This document shows, one piece after another, positions 5,264 to 5,432 of a stretch of DNA of 5,432 nt. The stretch comes from CAJXWH01 sp964343365. GTDB lineage: Bacteria > Pseudomonadota > Gammaproteobacteria > Arenicellales > UBA868. The notes beneath the pieces are model-generated. The model was given only the letters and a program-made list of their open reading frames with translations. It made no database searches and was not told where the DNA came from. The position numbers and the translations under genes are program-made. The stretch is from contig CAYFJI010000122.1 of assembly GCA_964343365.1 (NCBI GenBank), positions 1 to 5,432 on the forward strand. The letters run 5' to 3'. Numbering within the stretch: the stretch's first letter is position 1; each line of letters begins with the position of its first letter.

Positions 5264-5432
5264 TGAAGAAATCGTCAACTAAAGATTATGAAAAATTCAT
5301 TAAAATTTTTCCATTTTCTTGTGTTGATGTTTTACTATTCAAAGATAATGCAATACTATTAACAAAAAGAACACGAAATCCATACAAGAATTATTGGCAT
5401 CTTCCAGGTCACATGATTAGAAAAAATGAATC
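5263..5432 (+). CDS. Nudix hydrolase, N-terminal part (3' end outside window)
   Basis: ATG at 5263 overlaps the TGA of the preceding gene, and the frame stays open to the right edge, giving 56 residues. VDVLLFKDNAILLTKRTRNP (21-40) followed by YKNYWHLPGHMIRKNE is the typical N-terminal half of a Nudix domain: the core strand, the KR-x-x-x-P element, the YW-x-x-PG turn and the beginning of the Nudix box. The arrangement resembles GDP-mannose mannosyl hydrolase and archaeal ADP-ribose pyrophosphatases. Position 50, where the Nudix box normally has its first Gly, is His (PGH instead of PGG), and N55 replaces the Gly before the first conserved Glu (E56). The rest of the box, with its metal-binding glutamates, lies outside the window. 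Such enzymes cleave nucleoside diphosphates linked to another moiety, including nucleotide sugars. A weak purine-rich GAGGAAG (5245-5251) lies upstream; coupling to the dehydrogenase-like gene seems more important for initiation. Confidence 0.8.
   Translation, partial: MKKSSTKDYEKFIKIFPFSCVDVLLFKDNAILLTKRTRNPYKNYWHLPGHMIRKNE

Noticed and set aside
1..5432. Mobile element, CRISPR array, tRNA or rRNA
   Set aside because: There are no transposase-like frames, no long terminal repeats, no regularly spaced repeats, no GC-rich structured block and no cloverleaf-like segment, and nearly all bases are in recognisable genes.

Overview
The window looks like a chromosomal stretch of a low-GC archaeon, most likely an ammonia-oxidising thaumarchaeon of the Nitrosopumilus type. 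Base composition is roughly 70% A+T by eye. Shine-Dalgarno sites are weak or absent, genes are tightly packed, and promoter-like TATA boxes sit about 25-40 bases before start codons, two of them at a distance that fits leaderless mRNAs. The gene set (glycosyltransferase, PIG-L deacetylase, sulfatase-fold enzyme, nucleotide-sugar dehydrogenase-like protein, Nudix hydrolase) resembles the surface-glycan regions of these archaea. The lineage call is inference from composition and gene style, not from a search.

Layout. (1) Bases 2-547 (+): the C-terminal part of a TauD/TfdA-type Fe(II)/2-oxoglutarate dioxygenase, cut by the left edge. (2) Three minus-strand genes, read from right to left: a GT-B glycosyltransferase (3828-2629), a PIG-L/LmbE zinc deacetylase (2549-1911) and a sulfatase/alkaline-phosphatase-superfamily enzyme (1906-554) that begins with TTG. 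The last gene converges on the dioxygenase with only 6 bases between the stop codons. (3) A 156-base divergent promoter region (3829-3984). (4) A plus-strand operon: a two-helix membrane protein (3985-4485), a short UDP-glucose/GDP-mannose-dehydrogenase-like protein (4502-5263) and the start of a Nudix hydrolase (5263 to the right edge), whose ATG overlaps the preceding stop as TGATG.

How they may work together. The minus-strand genes can be read as one glycan-tailoring unit. The glycosyltransferase adds a sugar, the PIG-L enzyme removes an N-acyl group from an amino sugar, and the sulfatase-fold protein cleaves or transfers a sulfo- or phospho-group. None of the three shows a signal peptide, so the chemistry is probably cytosolic, on a nucleotide- or lipid-linked precursor. 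The plus-strand operon pairs a dehydrogenase-like and a Nudix protein, both compatible with nucleotide-sugar metabolism, behind an unknown membrane protein. These pathway links are inference. I see no mobile element, CRISPR array, tRNA or rRNA.
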